Positions 51,641-62,480 of a stretch of DNA of 64,000 nucleotides are shown in pieces. The stretch is from Motacilla alba alba. Lineage: Eukaryota; Chordata; Aves; Passeriformes; Motacillidae. Position 1 is the stretch's first letter; the number at the start of each line of letters is the position of its first letter. Location of the stretch: the NCBI RefSeq assembly GCF_015832195.1, contig NC_052018.1, positions 60,263,666 to 60,327,665 of the forward strand, given 5' to 3'. The position numbers and the translations under genes were made by a program. The notes below the pieces were generated by a model. The model ran no database searches. It was not told the origin of the DNA and saw nothing but the letters and a program-made list of their open reading frames with translations.

Positions 51641-52019
51641 AAAAGACAAAAAATTTTAATGTATTTCACCAGTTTTTCACTGTTGCTCCTTTGCTGCTGC
51701 TGCTACATAATCATTTGCAACAAATGTGGGTGCCAAGAGAGCTTTTGGTCTCTACTTGTGTTCCAGTCTCCCCTGGGCTTTGACAGAGCAAAGCGTACAC
51801 TCTGCCTTTCAACTGATATCAAATGGGGACCTTGGCACTATAAGGTTTTGAAGAGTTACCTGCCCTTGCTCAAGCCCCATTATCTCTCCAAGTACACAGC
51901 ACTGGGACAATGAAGGCTGTTGCTTTCTTCCCCCAGGAAATCATCTGTACAATCAGAAGGAACATTTGCCATTACTGTTACTCTACCCTCCAGAGTGCTG
52001 ACACCACCATACAATTCCA
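51641..52019. other. Unique non-coding DNA
   Basis: Frames here (84 codons at 51659-51913) have no family resemblance. Nothing else seen. Confidence 0.55.
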
Positions 52020-52169
52020 GAAGAAAAGAGAAAGAGACAAGAGAGAAAGAGAGAAAGAAAGAAAGAGAAAAAAGAGAAAAGAGAGAGAGAGAGAGAAAGA
52101 AAGAGAAAAAGAGAAAAAGAAAAAAGAAAAATAGAAAAAAGAAAAAAGAAAAAAAAAAGAAAAAAGAAA
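52020..52169 (+). repeat. 150-bp polypurine tract, (GAAA)/(GA)-type
   Basis: All A and G on the plus strand except one C (52038) and one T (52132), as irregular gaaa, gaga and gaaaaa words. Long purine strands can form intramolecular triplex DNA. Several long Lys/Glu/Arg-rich or Phe/Ser-rich open frames cross it on both strands and are artefacts of composition. Confidence 0.9.
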
Positions 52170-55139
52170 TCCCACTTTTCAACACAAAAGCTTGGTGATG
52201 GGATCTCAGTGCCTAGAAACTGCTGAGCCATTAATTTCTCTGAAATGTCTCTGCCTTACAAAAACCCTCACACCCATACATATGTATAAGCATAACACTC
52301 CCTGTGAGCTTCCTAAAGGAAGGAATCTTTTTCACTCATCTTAACATGGTTGCTTCTGTAAAACCCACATACAGCTTGAATTTAAAAAAAAAATCCACAA
52401 AAACAGAGAGAGAGAGAGAATAGCTTTGTTAGTTCAAAATATACACAAGCTGTTGTTAGCAAGAGAAAAACGTTTGCACTCTTGACCTTTACAGAGGTAA
52501 GACAAAAAACAACTACTTTTTCATACTAATAGCATTCTGTGCCTGTCCCTTGTATATTTTCTTTTAAACTTGCCATTTTGCTGTTGCAGCTGGGCTTGTC
52601 AGTTTTCAGCACTAATGGGTTGTGATATGGTGTCAGGGGAAGTCAACAATCAATGCTGGAAAAAAGGGCTATCACTGCTGACACAGCCAAGGATGGAAAC
52701 ACAATGGCCTTCGCTTGGAAAGAAACAGAAGAAAAATCCTGAGTTATATCTTGCTTTGAAGATTAGTAGAGATTTACTACTTAGTGACCAAGCTATCACT
52801 TTCACCCCTTCCTACCTCAAGCTATCCTCCCATTGGACTCTAACATTATTCCACATCTCACCCAAAATACAGGTGTTTAGTTTAACAAAAAAAAAAGAAA
52901 AATGCTTTACAACAAACATTTTAAAGGATCATAGTCCACATCTTTGTTTAGAGCTTGTACAGTTACTAGCTTTTAAAAAGCTGAGGTGAAAAAATTTTGG
53001 ACTGCATAATGTACGCCTATGGAGCAGCACAGCAGAAAAAGCATTTTGGATGCCTTTCCATTGCCTGGTTGTGAATTAGATCAGTGCTCAGCCCCTCAGC
53101 TCCAGCTGAACTCAACACAAGCCGTGGACACTCAGCAGCTGTTAAATCAGATGCCACTGACAGAATTATGAAAGATAGACAGTGTTCAAAAGCATTCAAC
53201 AAGAATAATGGCAGTATTATTTATTTCCATAGCTTCATGTCAGAAAATCTGCCTAGCTCTAGGTCTTCTATAGTCCTGGAGAGAGACAGAGAGTATGGTT
53301 ATCTGAGTTTCCAGATGGGGGAACTGTGACAAGTACATTCTTTAAGATCAGACCAGGATCTTATACATATAGACAAAAACAGAAATCAGCACACATCATA
53401 TATACGTTACCAGACCTCATAGCTTCCTTCCCTCAAAACTGTAATTGTCCAGTGTCATTATGGATCTTTTCATACCAGTCAATAAAAGGTAAGTCACAGA
53501 TTTGCCTCTTCTATTAATGAAGGTGACTGAGACCAATTTCAGAAAATTCAACATCTCCAAAGCAGACAGGAGTAACCAAATCTTGCCTCTTCCAAGCCAA
53601 GAAATATCTTTTCCAAGATATTTAGATATGCCTGACTCCACAGTCCCAGAATAATTTTTCCAAGTATAATTTGTTTTTTCTATCAAGTTATGGCCCTAAC
53701 TGTGGATTCATACCTACTCCTCTGTTAAAATACAATTTTTGCAATCGGAGGCTACCTTTTCTAAAAGCCAGTTGCAGAAGGCTTTCTTCTGACATAAGGA
53801 CACCGCAGGGTCATGGCAATAAGAGCAAAGGGACAAGAAGGAGTGGTTAAGAACAGAAAATGAAGGAAAAGCAGCAGCAGTGAGAAAACTGGGAAGATGG
53901 TAGTGGAATTTGGAGAAACCTCAGGAGATGCTGGGATTTTTAGGGTGCCTTGTCTCTATGCGAGGCATTCTTTTCTGTGGCTAATTTCTCCATTGCTCAT
54001 CAGACAAAAAGCAGATCCAGGGAAAGAAACAAGAGGGAGAACATTTTTCACAGGATTTCTCGTTATTCTTGCCTCTTGCACTTCTCTCCACAACCCTTAC
54101 TGCCAAAACCTGTCTGACCATTAAATGTTGTTTACAGGCAATCAGTAAGTGGTAAATTCACAATGGCATTACTGAACCGCGCAGCTTTTAGAACATTACT
54201 ACGGCAGCACAGTTTTGACACCAATCCTTAAATAACAGCAAAAAGCTGCTTCTCCAAATCACTTGTTGGTAACACACATCTGTTTTGGCCAGCTGCTCCA
54301 ATGAAATACAGAGCAGCACCTGGGAACATGGCTGCCAGGGAGATCACACCAGATGCAATACACATGGAAAACACCTCAGAAGTAGTTCTGTCGGCCTCCT
54401 CTCTATCTCGGTGTTGCAATTGCACCAGGAGAGTGCAATTGCACCAGGAGAGTGCAGGGGGCTTAAGGAACTGACCCCAAGCTCACTGAAGTGAGTGACT
54501 CTCTTCCCACTCCAGTGGGCTTTCAGTCATGTTGCTTGAAGGAGAGGTGAGGAAAAATTACTTTAGAAGCAGTTTTAAGAACACTCTGTACTGTGTGATC
54601 TTTCATCATAAAATAATGAAAATAAAAATTAACTGATTCACTGGGTTTATTTTATCTACATCATAGAGATACAGCCAGTTTCTGATGCTCAAAGCTACAT
54701 GAAGTCTGCAGAGAAAGGAAGAGCACATCATCATAACATAAAGTGCTTAACAGATAACCAAAGTAAATAAGGGAAATACGAGTGGTTTTTTACAAACATA
54801 AGTGTGAGAAAAGCAACAAAATATCACCCATTAGGATACAACAAAAGGTACATTATGACAATTTTAAAGAGCATCAATAAAAATTAAAATACAAAGACTA
54901 GAGAAAATTTTGCGTTCTGGTTTAATCAGTCAAAGGCAGCCATTCATGCATACCCCCCCTCCCCGCTCCCTTCCATATCACTGTCTAATTCATTACTGAT
55001 ATCTATGGAAACACAGGGAAGGAGAATCAGTCCCACCTGTGCAATGAAGAAAAAGGAGAAAAGGTCGTGGAGCTAAATCCTATAAACACTTTAAAAACTG
55101 AAATTAATCTCTTAGAAAAATCTAATTGAAATTGACTTG
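52170..55139. other. Unique non-coding DNA
   Basis: No exon recognised. The 139-codon plus frame at 52570-52989 begins with a Cys-rich stretch and has no domain I know. The 19-bp tandem duplication at 54416-54453 is listed separately. Confidence 0.5.
54416..54453. repeat. Perfect 19-bp tandem duplication
   Basis: Two exact adjacent copies of gcaattgcaccaggagagt, followed by gcagggg. The unit carries caattg and gcaattgc, so it is partly palindromic. Confidence 0.9.
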
Positions 55140-55786
55140 AATCTGAGTCCTGTGACCTGGATGGAAAAGGTGGTCAAAGGAGTGTAAGCAGCAGGTAATG
55201 ATGGGAGGTGAGGTACTGAGCCGGTTTGCTGCAGGGGTGTTTTTGGTATGTTCTTATTTAATATCTCAATTAATGATCTGGAAAAGGAGGTAAATAGCAC
55301 ATTAATGAAATTCACAAATGACAATAAACCAGGAGGCTTGCAAATGTCAGAGAGGATAGCAATAGTATAAATGGAAACTAACAAGGTTAGATATGTAGAC
55401 AGGCAATAAAATGAGATTCAATGTGGAAAAATGTAGACTAATATACTGAGGAAAGATAATCAGAAATATGAAGAGTCCATGAGAAAGCAAAACCTGGAAA
55501 GCATCTGCATGGCAAGATACCTATGTGTGACAGCAAACAACAAATTGAATATGAGTTCTCAAGGAGATATATCATTTTAAAAGACTGATGCAATTTTAGG
55601 CTGCATATGCAGTAGAATAGTGTCAGAAGAGGAAACTTACTGTCTATGCATCTGGGAAGATTTCTGCAGAATACTGCATCCACTTCTAGATACCTCCATA
55701 ACAGAAGGATGCTAGTATGCTGAAAAGTACTTCAGAGAAGAACAACAAAACTGATTAGGCAAGATTTATTAATCTAGGTAACAAGT
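55140..55786 (+). pseudogene. Decayed CR1 LINE ORF2 (RT C-terminal half), 5' of the LTR
   Basis: On the plus strand and across several frame changes the CR1 reverse-transcriptase blocks appear in order. LFNISINDLE (family LFNIFINDLD) is followed by KFTNDNKPGG, which replaces the active-site FADDTKLGG, so the catalytic Asp pair is lost. Then come MRFNVEKCR (MRFNKAKC), LESICMARYLCV (diverged LESSLAEKDLGV), a GCICSRIVSEE-like block (ILGCIRRSIASRS), a PLYSALVRPHLEYC-like segment near 55630-55680, and LQRRTTKLI near 55730-55757 (LERVQRRATKLI). The element is inactive and old. It is interrupted at 55787 by an LTR and seems to resume after 56345. Confidence 0.8.
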
Positions 55787-56331
55787 TATCCTGGTATTAG
55801 TTGGAATATAGTTAATTTTCTTACCAGCACCTGGAGTAGTCCTGTGTTTTGGATTTAGGACAATCATGTTGGTAACACACTGTTGTTTCAGTTGTTGCCA
55901 AACAGTGGTCAAAGACTTTTCCATCTCATGCTGCCCTGCCAGCAAGTAAATAGAGAGGGGTGCACAAGAAGTTGGGAAGGGTTTCAGCCAGGACAGCTGA
56001 CCCCAACTGGACAAAGGGGTATTTCGAACCATATGGTGTCATGCTCAGCACATAGACTAGGAGGAAACATAGCTGGGGGCCACTGCTCCGGAACTGGTCA
56101 ATGCGCAGTGAGCAACCACATTGTGCATCGCCTGCATATTCTAATTCCATTATTAACAACAATGTTATTTTCCCATCCTTTTCTGTCCTATTAAACTGTC
56201 TTTATCTAAACCCTAGAGCTGGACTTTTTTCTTTTTTTTTTTTTTAAGTTGTCTCCTCCATCCTGCTGGGACAGGGGAAGTGAGTGAACGGCTGTCTGGT
56301 GTGTAGCGGCTTGTCAGGTTAAACCACGACA
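55787..56331 (+). mobile_element. Solo-type LTR of an avian endogenous retrovirus
   Basis: About 545 bp matching the layout of a common neoavian LTR. The 5' end, tatcctggtattagttgga, corresponds to the usual tgtcctgg start. Next comes ggacagctgaccccaactgg in U3, then an attaaa polyadenylation signal at 56190-56195 followed by ctgtctttatct. U5 ends in gagtgaacggctgtctgg and ttaaaccacgaca. The terminal TG has mutated to TA. No gag, pol or env sequence adjoins it, so it is a solo LTR left by recombination. I see no clear target-site duplication: flanks read caagt and taggg. Family assignment (ERVL-like) is uncertain. Confidence 0.85.
56232..56245. repeat. Poly-T run of 14 within the LTR U5
   Basis: T14 lies inside the LTR downstream of the ATTAAA signal, at a place where related LTRs are usually T-rich. 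It is probably an expansion. Confidence 0.8.
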
Positions 56332-56470
56332 TAGGGGCAAAACACCTACTGTCTAGAAATATATGAGTGATGAACAGAGAGAATGGAAAGGAATTTCTTG
56401 AATGCTAACATGCAGTGGGTACAGCTAAATGTAAAGAAGAACAAAATTTGGACAAAGTATCAGAGAATTT
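56332..56470 (+). pseudogene. Probable continuation of the CR1 ORF2 after the LTR
   Basis: The segment agagagaatggaaaggaatt, then cttgaatgctaacatgcagtggg and gtaaagaagaacaaaatttgg follows the CR1 order gaacaagaagtaatgg, ttgaagctgcagcaggggag and ataaggaagaattttt, on the same strand as the upstream part. An expected stretch between the two halves is missing, so there was a deletion as well as the LTR insertion. This is weaker than the upstream assignment. Confidence 0.45.
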
Positions 56471-58344
56471 CTCAGAAACCACATGATTCAGTCTAGCAGG
56501 TAATTTTCAAATGAAGAATGAATGATGAAGGCCCACCAAACAAAGCATTTGAAACTTGAGCAAGTAAAGCACTCAATGACAAACTATAGAGAACAATTGT
56601 GAACTCATACCTGGCCTAAGAGTTTATTTCTGACATACAGAAGTATTTCTCAAGGAAATGTATATCACATATACTTCTGTCCTAGTCCAAAGTCTAATTG
56701 TAGAGTAAAAGAAAAGTGACTGCATGCATTGACTATTGAAAGTACTGAGAGACAAACAGATGCGTGATCTGCTTTATACAAAGCCCACTTCTTTTTCAGC
56801 AGACATGCTTTTTTAGTGATTTGATCCTCAGTATATTTTGTACATTCAAAAGAAAATGTGATTAAGTTACTTATTTGCTTATTCATGTCTACTCCCTTTC
56901 TCTTTTCACATTTTCTGTACGCTAATATCTTTATTCATTCTCATATAATATACTAGAACTTGCCTAGTTGCAGTACAAATCTATTCACACTGAAAAAGGA
57001 AGATTTTAATGTTGAAAGGCATTGTAATGCTCTGAGACCCTGGTGTTAAAAGTAGCAGGGGAAACAAAGACTGAAAGTGAGATGTAAGCTAAGAAATACA
57101 TGGATATAATTTTCCTTGAAGAGAAAAAAAAATGTGAATTTATCAGGTAAGTAATTTGTGTGTATTTACGTGTGCCTACTTTACCAAGTTTCCCACTTTT
57201 ATGCCACCCAGGCAAGTCCCCTTTTATGAATGTCTACCTTGGATTTTACAAAAAGTCTTCCCACATTCTTCCAAGGAGAACAAAGAGGTGAAAGGTTTTT
57301 CAAAGTTTTTCTGTCCTTCTCACTTCCCTTAGGGGTGGTTGGAGAGCTGAGGAAGGAGCAAAGCTTATTGAGAAGAAAATTCCTGGTTTTAGTGTAATAA
57401 AAGGTGGCAATCTTATCATGTATAGATGCTCAAATGATGTATAGATGAAGGACGTTTGCAGGGAAGATTGCCATGGGCAAAACAGCAGATCTAATCAAAA
57501 GCTCTGCACGCATGGACGTAGCCAGCCGGTGAGAAAGGAAAGCATTCGCAGCACAGAATCTGGAATTGCTCTTCTGTGTCTCCACGGCTTCCTCACCAGA
57601 GCACAGGAAAAACCAGGAGCCTTGACATTCCAGGCAGAGAGGTGCTGAGCCAATGCACAAACTTTTTATGATTCTGTCACAGGATGCTATTAATGTAATA
57701 GCAAGTTTATTTTTTTTCCTTCTTTTTTTTCGCTTGGAAGCACATGCTGCTATCATCTATCTTCTATCCACAGTCAGTAGAATAAGGTGGTGCTTGTATA
57801 GCAAGTGCTGTAAAAATATTTCTATTGTACAAAATAAATTACAGATCAAACATATACATAAAAAAGATTATTAACATTTAGAACACTTGCATTTTCAAAA
57901 CTGTCAGACTGATAAATGTATACATGTCCTCAAATTCTCAAGATTACTGAAAGTCAAGACACAAACCACAAGAAGTAAAACACTTTCAGCTAAAGCCACC
58001 GCAGAGTTCCTCCTTCACCCCGCTGAGAGTAACTGTGCTAACCTAGGTGTCCCAGAATAGAGGTATTACACAATCTGTGTGCTCCACGATTTGAGAACAA
58101 AGACTGAGAACAACGAAGCACAGAGAAATGTGTTAAGGTACTGTGGCAGACACACCTCGGCACTTTTTCTGTTAATTTTGTTTAATCTGCCTGGGGGAGG
58201 AGAGTGTTTTTATTTAGCAACACAGGTATTTTAAACTGTACCTATTCTGGAACTGTCAAAAAACAGTCAGCCTGTAAGTCAACACGTGGGGATATTTTTT
58301 CAGTAGTTGGCTGGGGTTTTTCCTGTTTGCCTCTGTCTCACCTT
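56471..58344. other. Unique non-coding DNA
   Basis: Nothing firmly recognised. Overlapping frames at 57430-57756 (108 codons minus, 67 plus) contain a donor-like ccg/gtgaga word but no known domain. That patch is GC-richer than its surroundings. Confidence 0.5.
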
Positions 58345-58471
58345 TTTGGCCGTGCCTATTTAGACTGCAAATTCCTCGGGTGGCAGGACGCAGTAACACA
58401 GTTCACACAGTGCCAAGCACAGTGGGATCCAGTTTTTACTGGGCCATGTGAACTGTCATGAAGCAAAAAGC
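58345..58471 (+). repeat. Ancient SINE 3' half giving rise to a microsatellite
   Basis: The blocks tttagactgcaaattcctcggg, ggcaggacg, cagtgccaagcacagtggga, and the following ttactgggcc follow the old amniote SINE order: ttagattgtaagctctttgggg, gcagggact, cagcgcctagcacaatgggg, gactggggc. The element then leads directly into the (TAA)n array, which is the expanded form of its natural aatacaaataataa tail. Confidence 0.65.

Positions 58472-58522
<51 letters not shown>
58472..58522. repeat. (TAA)17 microsatellite
   Basis: 51 bp of perfect taa repeats at the 3' end of the SINE remnant. Perfect and long enough to be polymorphic. Confidence 0.95.
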
Positions 58523-58523
<1 letters not shown>

Positions 58524-61029
58524 TTACCACCACTGTTGCAGAACCCTGCAGAAACCAAGGGCCAGAGACTCTAAGGGGACAAGCTGGCAGGAGGAAACCT
58601 GCACTGTGCTCCTCTACATGACAGGTGATAGCATTTGATTGCAGACCTCTCTCCTCCTCCCAGTGTCCTCATTCTTATGGTGTAGCATGAAATGCCTCCC
58701 TGGGCACAGAAATCACCAATAACCCACCAGATCTATCTCAGCTCAACATGGGAGTAACCCCAACTACTCCAACACCTCCCTTCCCCCCTAGCCCCTCCAG
58801 GTATCAGTGTGAGGAGTTGTGCTGTCAGGACAGTGCAAGACAGACAACAGGATGTTCAATGGTCTACGCTGCTGTCCGAGCCAGACACATGAGCTGAAAC
58901 TCTGTCTCTCCACATGCAACTTGGATATCTGGCAAGTCTCAGTGAGACACATTTTCCTCTTGGCCTCCTTTCCTTATTTCTAGGCCCAGTGTTCATATTC
59001 AAAGGAGCAGAAGTAGGCGGGGGGGGGGGGGGGGTGGGGAGCAGAGCACACCAAACAGTTTTAGTCTGCAGAGAAACAAGAAAACTGGAGGGAAAGCAGG
59101 ATACATTCTCAGAAAACACAAAACCTGAGGAAATTTGGTTGTCTGCAGCATAAAAACAGATTTGGAAGGGGTGACGGGGACTGACTAGCACTCAGTAGCA
59201 CATCATCGGAGGCAGGGAAGAGACATCAGGCAGGGGGTTGGGAAGCAGCAACCAGCTGCCCCATATGGTCAGCTCTTGGTAGGCAATTTGATTTTCATTT
59301 TCTCTGCTGATTGTGCTCATCCCTCTGGTATCTGGATGGAAAAACAATGGTGGAGATAATAGAACAGGATTGCCCAGGGCATTTTTAAGGGCTTGAGAGC
59401 CATTCATTCATAGATCAAATCTAGGCCAGAATGGATGCAGGTAATCTGCTGAATGTTGGCTTATATGAAATGTTCCAGTAGTATTTCACAAGTATTCACA
59501 TAAAAATTGAATAATTCACAACTTTCTTAGCATTCTCAGCAGATAGCTCAGCCTCCACAGCCTCTCAGGTCTCCACAGCCTCTTAGTACTAATGACTTAG
59601 TACTAAATTATTCTACAAATAAATTTAAGAACACAAGTCTATGCAGGTTCCAGGTGTAATTGTGGTCTATTCTGAAAAATGGTTTGAGGCAGTGACGAGT
59701 AAAGTAAGGTGTGGGAAAGATCCCATTATTGTACCAGTTCTGACAATAAAATAAGCCCTTCATTCTCCTAGGCTGTTAATCTGGTACCTTCCATGAGCAC
59801 AAACCTAGAAGAGGTATATAGCTAATTTAGGTAGTTGACCTTCCATTGTCATCCATGTGTTCACAGGATAGTGAGTGACAATGGCACTTGTCATATCCCA
59901 TTTTCTATTGCATTTTGTCCTACAGCAAATAGAGAATTTATTATCATTGTCATCATCATTTTTAAATAAATGAATTATATCCCATAGGAGAAGAAATCCT
60001 CATACTGTTATAAAATGTATATATCTGTCATGTGGTCATGTTATCTAACACTGCCTTTCTTTTCAAATAAATTTGAAACAATTTTCTTCAAAGATCACCG
60101 AAATAAACATTGACTAATATTTTTTTTTAATCGAGATACATATATACAAATTGGAGGCAAATTATGATGAGTATTTGCCAGACTATCCAAAATGTGCCCC
60201 AAAACATTTTTAGTTTAAACAAACACTGGGCAAAAACTATAAAGGTAGAACAAGTGTTTTCTACTTCTTACTCAGAATGGAAATTGTCACTGCAGCTACA
60301 ATTCAGCTGTTGATAAGGATGTTCAAACACAACCATGGTGAGACAGCATGGCCTATATTTACCTGGGAGGCAGGAAACCTCTTTGGCCTTACATCTGGGA
60401 GGTCCTTCCTCCTGCTCAGTGTCCCCATTTGAAAAGCTGCCTGTTAATGAGTACCTGCAAAAATTCATGCTCTACATGGGACTTGGACACAGCACTGCAA
60501 CACCATTAACAGCAACAGTTGTGAATGATGTGGAAATCTTTAGCTGCAGGTAGGGAGAGCCACGCCAGAACGCACAACCAGAAGTGGCAAGTCAACAAGA
60601 AACTGGAACTGATCAGAAGGTTTCCCATGTGGATAAAAGCATGACCACCATGGTGCAGCAATGCCCTGTTTCTATGATGACAGCCAGCATATAATTATGC
60701 CAGGGATGTTCAGATTTTCACCAGCAGCTTCTCCCAGCTCTTCAATTGCAATCTCCATTTTTGCACGTGCATGTGTACACAAACACATGAATGGAAGAGA
60801 GTTCGGATTTTATTGCAATGCGCAGGGTGGTGATTCAAGCCTTTATGTAGGAAGTTGACTCACCCCCTTCTGAGTGAAAAAATGTTCAACACAACTGTAA
60901 TTCCCTCTTTTTCACATAAAGTCAGGCAACATATACAGAACCTTCCAGCTCAGTATTTCCTAAACAGTGGAAACGTGCCTAGAAAGTTTAGCTTTGAAAC
61001 CTGTGACTGCAACTAAACAGGTCTGCACC
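58523..61029. other. Unique non-coding DNA
   Basis: No gene recognised. It contains a G16 run (59019-59034) and two small imperfect direct repeats: ctccacagcctct at 59553 and 59571, and cttagtactaa at 59582 and 59596. Confidence 0.55.
59019..59039 (+). repeat. G16-T-G4 run
   Basis: A G homopolymer of 16 followed by T and four G. It could form a quadruplex; the exact length is prone to sequencing error. Confidence 0.9.
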
Positions 61030-61400
61030 TTCAGGTCGAGTATCTCGAATCCCTGTGGCTCGGCAGCAGGCAGGAAACGGGGGAGGTGAAGTGGGAGGGA
61101 GAAAAAACAAGTTGGCTTGGGGGGAGAGGGGCGAGTGTTTTGGGCTTATTTAATAATGCACTAGTAAACAGCTCAGGCACAGAAATGCACTGCAGTGAGA
61201 ACCGGAGCTATCCTTTGGAGCCTACTGCTTTAAATTTGCGCGCTGTAGCTTGAAGCATTGCACAAACTCCCGGTCTGCTGACTGCCTCCCTGGAACACAA
61301 ACACACGGGTGATTGGGAAAGCTGTTTTCCAGCCTGCCCTCCCTCGTTTCTGCCGGGCTGCTTTTGGTGTTTATTTATTTTTAAACAAGTCGTGTACATG

Positions 61401-61452
61401 GAAAAAAAAAAAGAAAGAAAGAAAGAAAAAGAAAAAAAGAAAAAAGAAAAAG
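61401..61452 (+). repeat. A/G-rich (GAAA)-type tract
   Basis: About 50 bases of A and G only, with gaaa repeats. The Lys-rich frame crossing it is an artefact of composition. Confidence 0.9.
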
Positions 61453-61629
61453 GCGAACAAAACCCACACATCTTTAATCAACACCTATTTCCTTCCAGGA
61501 CCCTGTGATCCTCTATTGATTCCCATTAAAATGCTTTTCTTTTTCTTTGCCCCCTCTGCTGATCGAATTTCAGATCAGCCAGGATGTGCAACTAACCTTC
61601 CGGCACAACTGAACCCAACTGACTCACCC

Positions 61630-61639
61630 AGATCAAAGG
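61630..61639 (+). promoter_or_regulatory. Candidate TCF/LEF site
   Basis: The sequence agatcaaagg matches the full Wnt-response consensus. It lies about 315 bp from the CpG island edge. Confidence 0.35.
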
Positions 61640-61780
61640 CTCGGCGCATTCATTAGAGCCCAGCACAGCCCAGGCAGGATCCGTAATGCAACATCTCCCT
61701 TTGCATTGCAATTAACGTGGGGGAGAGGAGTCCTTATTATTTTTATTTTTTGCAAATGTTCTGGCTTTTGATTTTTAAGC

Positions 61781-61810
61781 GGGGGGGGGGGGGGAGGGGG
61801 GCTGGGGGGG
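61781..61810 (+). repeat. G-rich run (G14-A-G6-CT-G7)
   Basis: Three long G-runs close together, with potential to form a quadruplex, immediately upstream of the CRE and CpG island. Homopolymer length is uncertain in assemblies. Confidence 0.85.
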
Positions 61811-61862
61811 AAGAAGTGGTGGGAGGGAACGAGAACAAAAGAGAGATCTTTTTACCCGAGGA

Positions 61863-61870
61863 TGACGTCA
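61863..61870. promoter_or_regulatory. Perfect cAMP-response element (CRE)
   Basis: The sequence tgacgtca is the palindromic CREB/ATF consensus, about 80 bp from the edge of the CpG island. CREs with CpG that sit in or near CpG islands are the class usually bound in vivo. Confidence 0.5.
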
Positions 61871-61944
61871 GTTTGATGTTACTGACAACTATTGATGCAC
61901 GTGGAGCAACTGCAGGCAGATCCCCCTTCCCACCCCCCCGCCTC

Positions 61945-62480
61945 CCGGCACTTCTCAGGGAAAACAATATGCGAGAACAGCCCGCGGGACCCGGGAGCGG
62001 CTCCGGGTCGCTCCGCCAGGAGCCTGAGCGCCCGCGCCCCGCGGCCGCCGGCCGCGGCGGGAGGGGCGGACCTGCCCCGGGCCCAGCGCGGGGAGCCGGC
62101 TCCGACCCCGGAATGCTGCTGGTTCCCGCGGGGGACGCGGGCCGAGGACACCGTCCCCGTGCCCCGGCTCCCGCTGGGCGCTCCCTGCCCCCTCCCGAGC
62201 CCGGCCCGGCGCAGGCACCGCCGCGCCCCAGCCGCGCTTCGTTCTGCCGCGGGGAGCGCGGCCCCGGCCGCCCGCAAAACCCGGCCTGGAGCCCCGGAGC
62301 GGCGGGGGGGTGAGGGCTCACCTTCGGCTGCCTCGCTGGCGTCAGGAGGAGGCGTAGGTTCGCCCGGGAGCGCTCTCCCGTGGGGTCAAGGGCGGCTCGT
62401 AGCGTCCCATGGCAGGGTCCAACTTCTGAAAGTCACGGCCGGGTCGGAGCTGCGGAGCTGCCTCTCCAGCCCAGCCCTTC
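61945..62480. promoter_or_regulatory. Strong CpG island, candidate gene promoter
   Basis: A GC-rich, CpG-dense block of about 535 bp (for example gcccgcgccccgcggccgcc and ggccgcggcggg) stands out sharply from AT-rich flanks. It has many SP/KLF-like GC boxes and no TATA box, which is typical of a housekeeping or developmental-regulator promoter. Open frames cross it on both strands (198, 192, 219 and 132 codons), Pro/Ala/Gly/Arg-rich, because stop codons are scarce at this GC content. They contradict one another and none shows a domain. The gene is not identifiable from this sequence. Confidence 0.8.
62316..62322 (-). promoter_or_regulatory. Candidate splice donor inside the CpG island
   Basis: On the minus strand the sequence reads ccgaag/gtgagc, a near-perfect 5' splice site, consistent with a first exon lying at about 62322-62560 and transcription toward lower coordinates. 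The plus strand also has a weaker gtgagg because the region ggtgagggctcacc is self-complementary. Direction is therefore not settled. Confidence 0.3.

Larger units (their letters stand above)
61030..61944. promoter_or_regulatory. Promoter-proximal zone upstream of the CpG island
   Basis: Within 900 bp on the low-coordinate side of the CpG island I see several recognisable motifs: agatcaaagg (61630-61639), a full TCF/LEF site; attgcaat (61705-61712), a palindromic C/EBP-like site; and tgacgtca (61863-61870), a perfect cAMP-response element. G-rich runs occur at 61077-61133 and 61781-61810. An A/G-rich (GAAA)-type run lies at 61401-61452. Scattered CpGs (ttgcgcgctg near 61240, caagtcgtg near 61388) rise above background. 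Motifs are observed; activity is inference. This may be promoter DNA or first-exon/5'UTR sequence depending on transcription direction. Confidence 0.4.

Noticed and set aside
51880..52231. Several overlapping frames of Phe/Ser or Lys/Glu/Arg repeats on both strands
   Set aside because: Artefacts of the polypurine tract at 52020-52169.
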